Positions 63,620 to 64,000 of a stretch of DNA of 64,000 nt are shown here, piece by piece (the stretch's first letter is position 1; the number at the start of each line of letters is the position of its first letter). Source of the DNA: Microvirga sp. SRT01 (lineage in GTDB: Bacteria > Pseudomonadota > Alphaproteobacteria > Sphingomonadales > Sphingomonadaceae); assembly GCA_018139225.1 (NCBI GenBank), contig JAGSNX010000003.1:248001-312000 (forward strand). Reading direction: 5' to 3'. Under the pieces are notes generated by a model. That model was not told the DNA's origin. It worked only from the letters and a program-made list of their open reading frames with translations, and did no database searches. A program made the position numbers and the translations under genes.

Positions 63620-64000
63620 TGCTGGATGCTCAGAGCGAGGCCGCGCGACTCGCCACGCTGAAGGAATACGGACTTCTCGATACGCCCGCCGAACGGGCCT
63701 TCGATGTGATCGTACAGGAAGCGGCATCGGTCACGAACGCCCCGATCGCGATGATCTCGCTGGTTGACGAGGACCGGCAATGGTTCAAGGCGGCGATCGG
63801 CGTCGAGCACCGCGAGGACCCGATCGATGAATCGATCTGCGCGCACGCGATCCGCAGCGACGAGTTGTTCACCGTCGCGGATGCCCGCGCCGACACGCGG
63901 TTCCGCGATATCCCTGCGGTCGCCAGGGATGGCGGCATCCGGTTTTACGCCGGTGCTCCGCTCAGGATGCGCAACGGCGCCAGGCTCGGTACCTTGTGCG
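63620..64000 (+). CDS. GAF-domain sensor protein, 3' end outside the window
   Basis: 127 residues seen from ATG 63620 (MLDAQSEAARLATLKEYGLLDTPAERAFD). This is a bacterial GAF domain: ASVTNAPIAMISLVDEDRQWFKAAIGV, then ESICAHAIRSDELFTVADARADTRF and GIRFYAGAPLRMRNGARLGTLC. In relatives such a GAF domain is followed by a histidine kinase, diguanylate cyclase or phosphodiesterase part, which lies beyond base 64000. Output domain unknown. Confidence 0.88.

Noticed and set aside
1..64000. CRISPR array or prophage
   Set aside because: No regularly spaced repeats, cas genes, phage structural genes or attachment-site duplication were seen.

Overview
The window looks like an origin-proximal segment of the chromosome of a sphingomonad (Alphaproteobacteria, Sphingomonadales). 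The evidence is a visibly high-GC sequence, the conserved alphaproteobacterial origin order (aroE, maf, PPSR gene | origin | hemE, hemJ, rho, then mnmE, mnmG, rsmG, parA, parB, holA, lptE, leuS), a CtrA-type box, a GAAC-N7-GAAC LexA box, a PEPxxWA-CTERM protein and carotenoid genes. Genus-level assignment is inference; no database was searched.

Region 1 (1-16.6 kb): Genes diverge from about position 2400. aroE, maf and the PPSR gene run left; hemE, hemJ, rho, a TerC gene, mnmE, mnmG, rsmG, parA and parB run right. The gap between them carries DnaA-box-like sites and a perfect TTAA-N7-TTAA CtrA-type box, so it is the probable chromosomal oriC. Two 16-bp parS-like palindromes lie at 7.97 kb and 10.38 kb, next to parAB. 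holA, lptE, leuS and a DUF3576 lipoprotein follow on the other strand.

Region 2 (16.7-33.7 kb): A small secreted barrel-like protein, a ThiE-like protein, YggS, a HAD hydrolase, ribA, xthA, lolA, a DUF1440 protein, a TonB-dependent receptor, tRNA-Gly(GCC), the SOS mutasome imuA-imuB-dnaE2 behind a LexA box, a thioredoxin/TPR protein, a LON-domain protein, a Trm112-like protein and a PilZ protein.

Region 3 (33.7-57.4 kb): A UbiH-type monooxygenase, ftsK, a PEP-CTERM protein, a DUF72 protein, the hemC-hemD-COG4223 group divergent from tsaD-gpsA, an AsmA protein, a DUF1674 (SDHAF4-like) protein, rsmB, rpe, a heparinase II/III protein, purH, a glutaminyl cyclase, an ATP-dependent DNA ligase, a metallophosphoesterase, Dps with a DUF1328 protein, a GDT1-like transporter and rpmG.

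Region 4 (57.4-64 kb): Carotenoid genes crtB (with a LOG-family gene) and crtY-crtI on the minus strand. They are separated by a 1.3-kb, lower-GC island holding two unrecognised genes on the opposite strand. The island is bounded and punctuated by four copies of a TGATGCA/TGCATCA palindrome. This is the best candidate in the window for something undescribed. A GNAT acetyltransferase and a truncated GAF-domain gene end the window.

Several dispersed inverted repeats occupy the intergenic gaps. Most genes sit in tight overlapping operons with ATGA or GTGA junctions.
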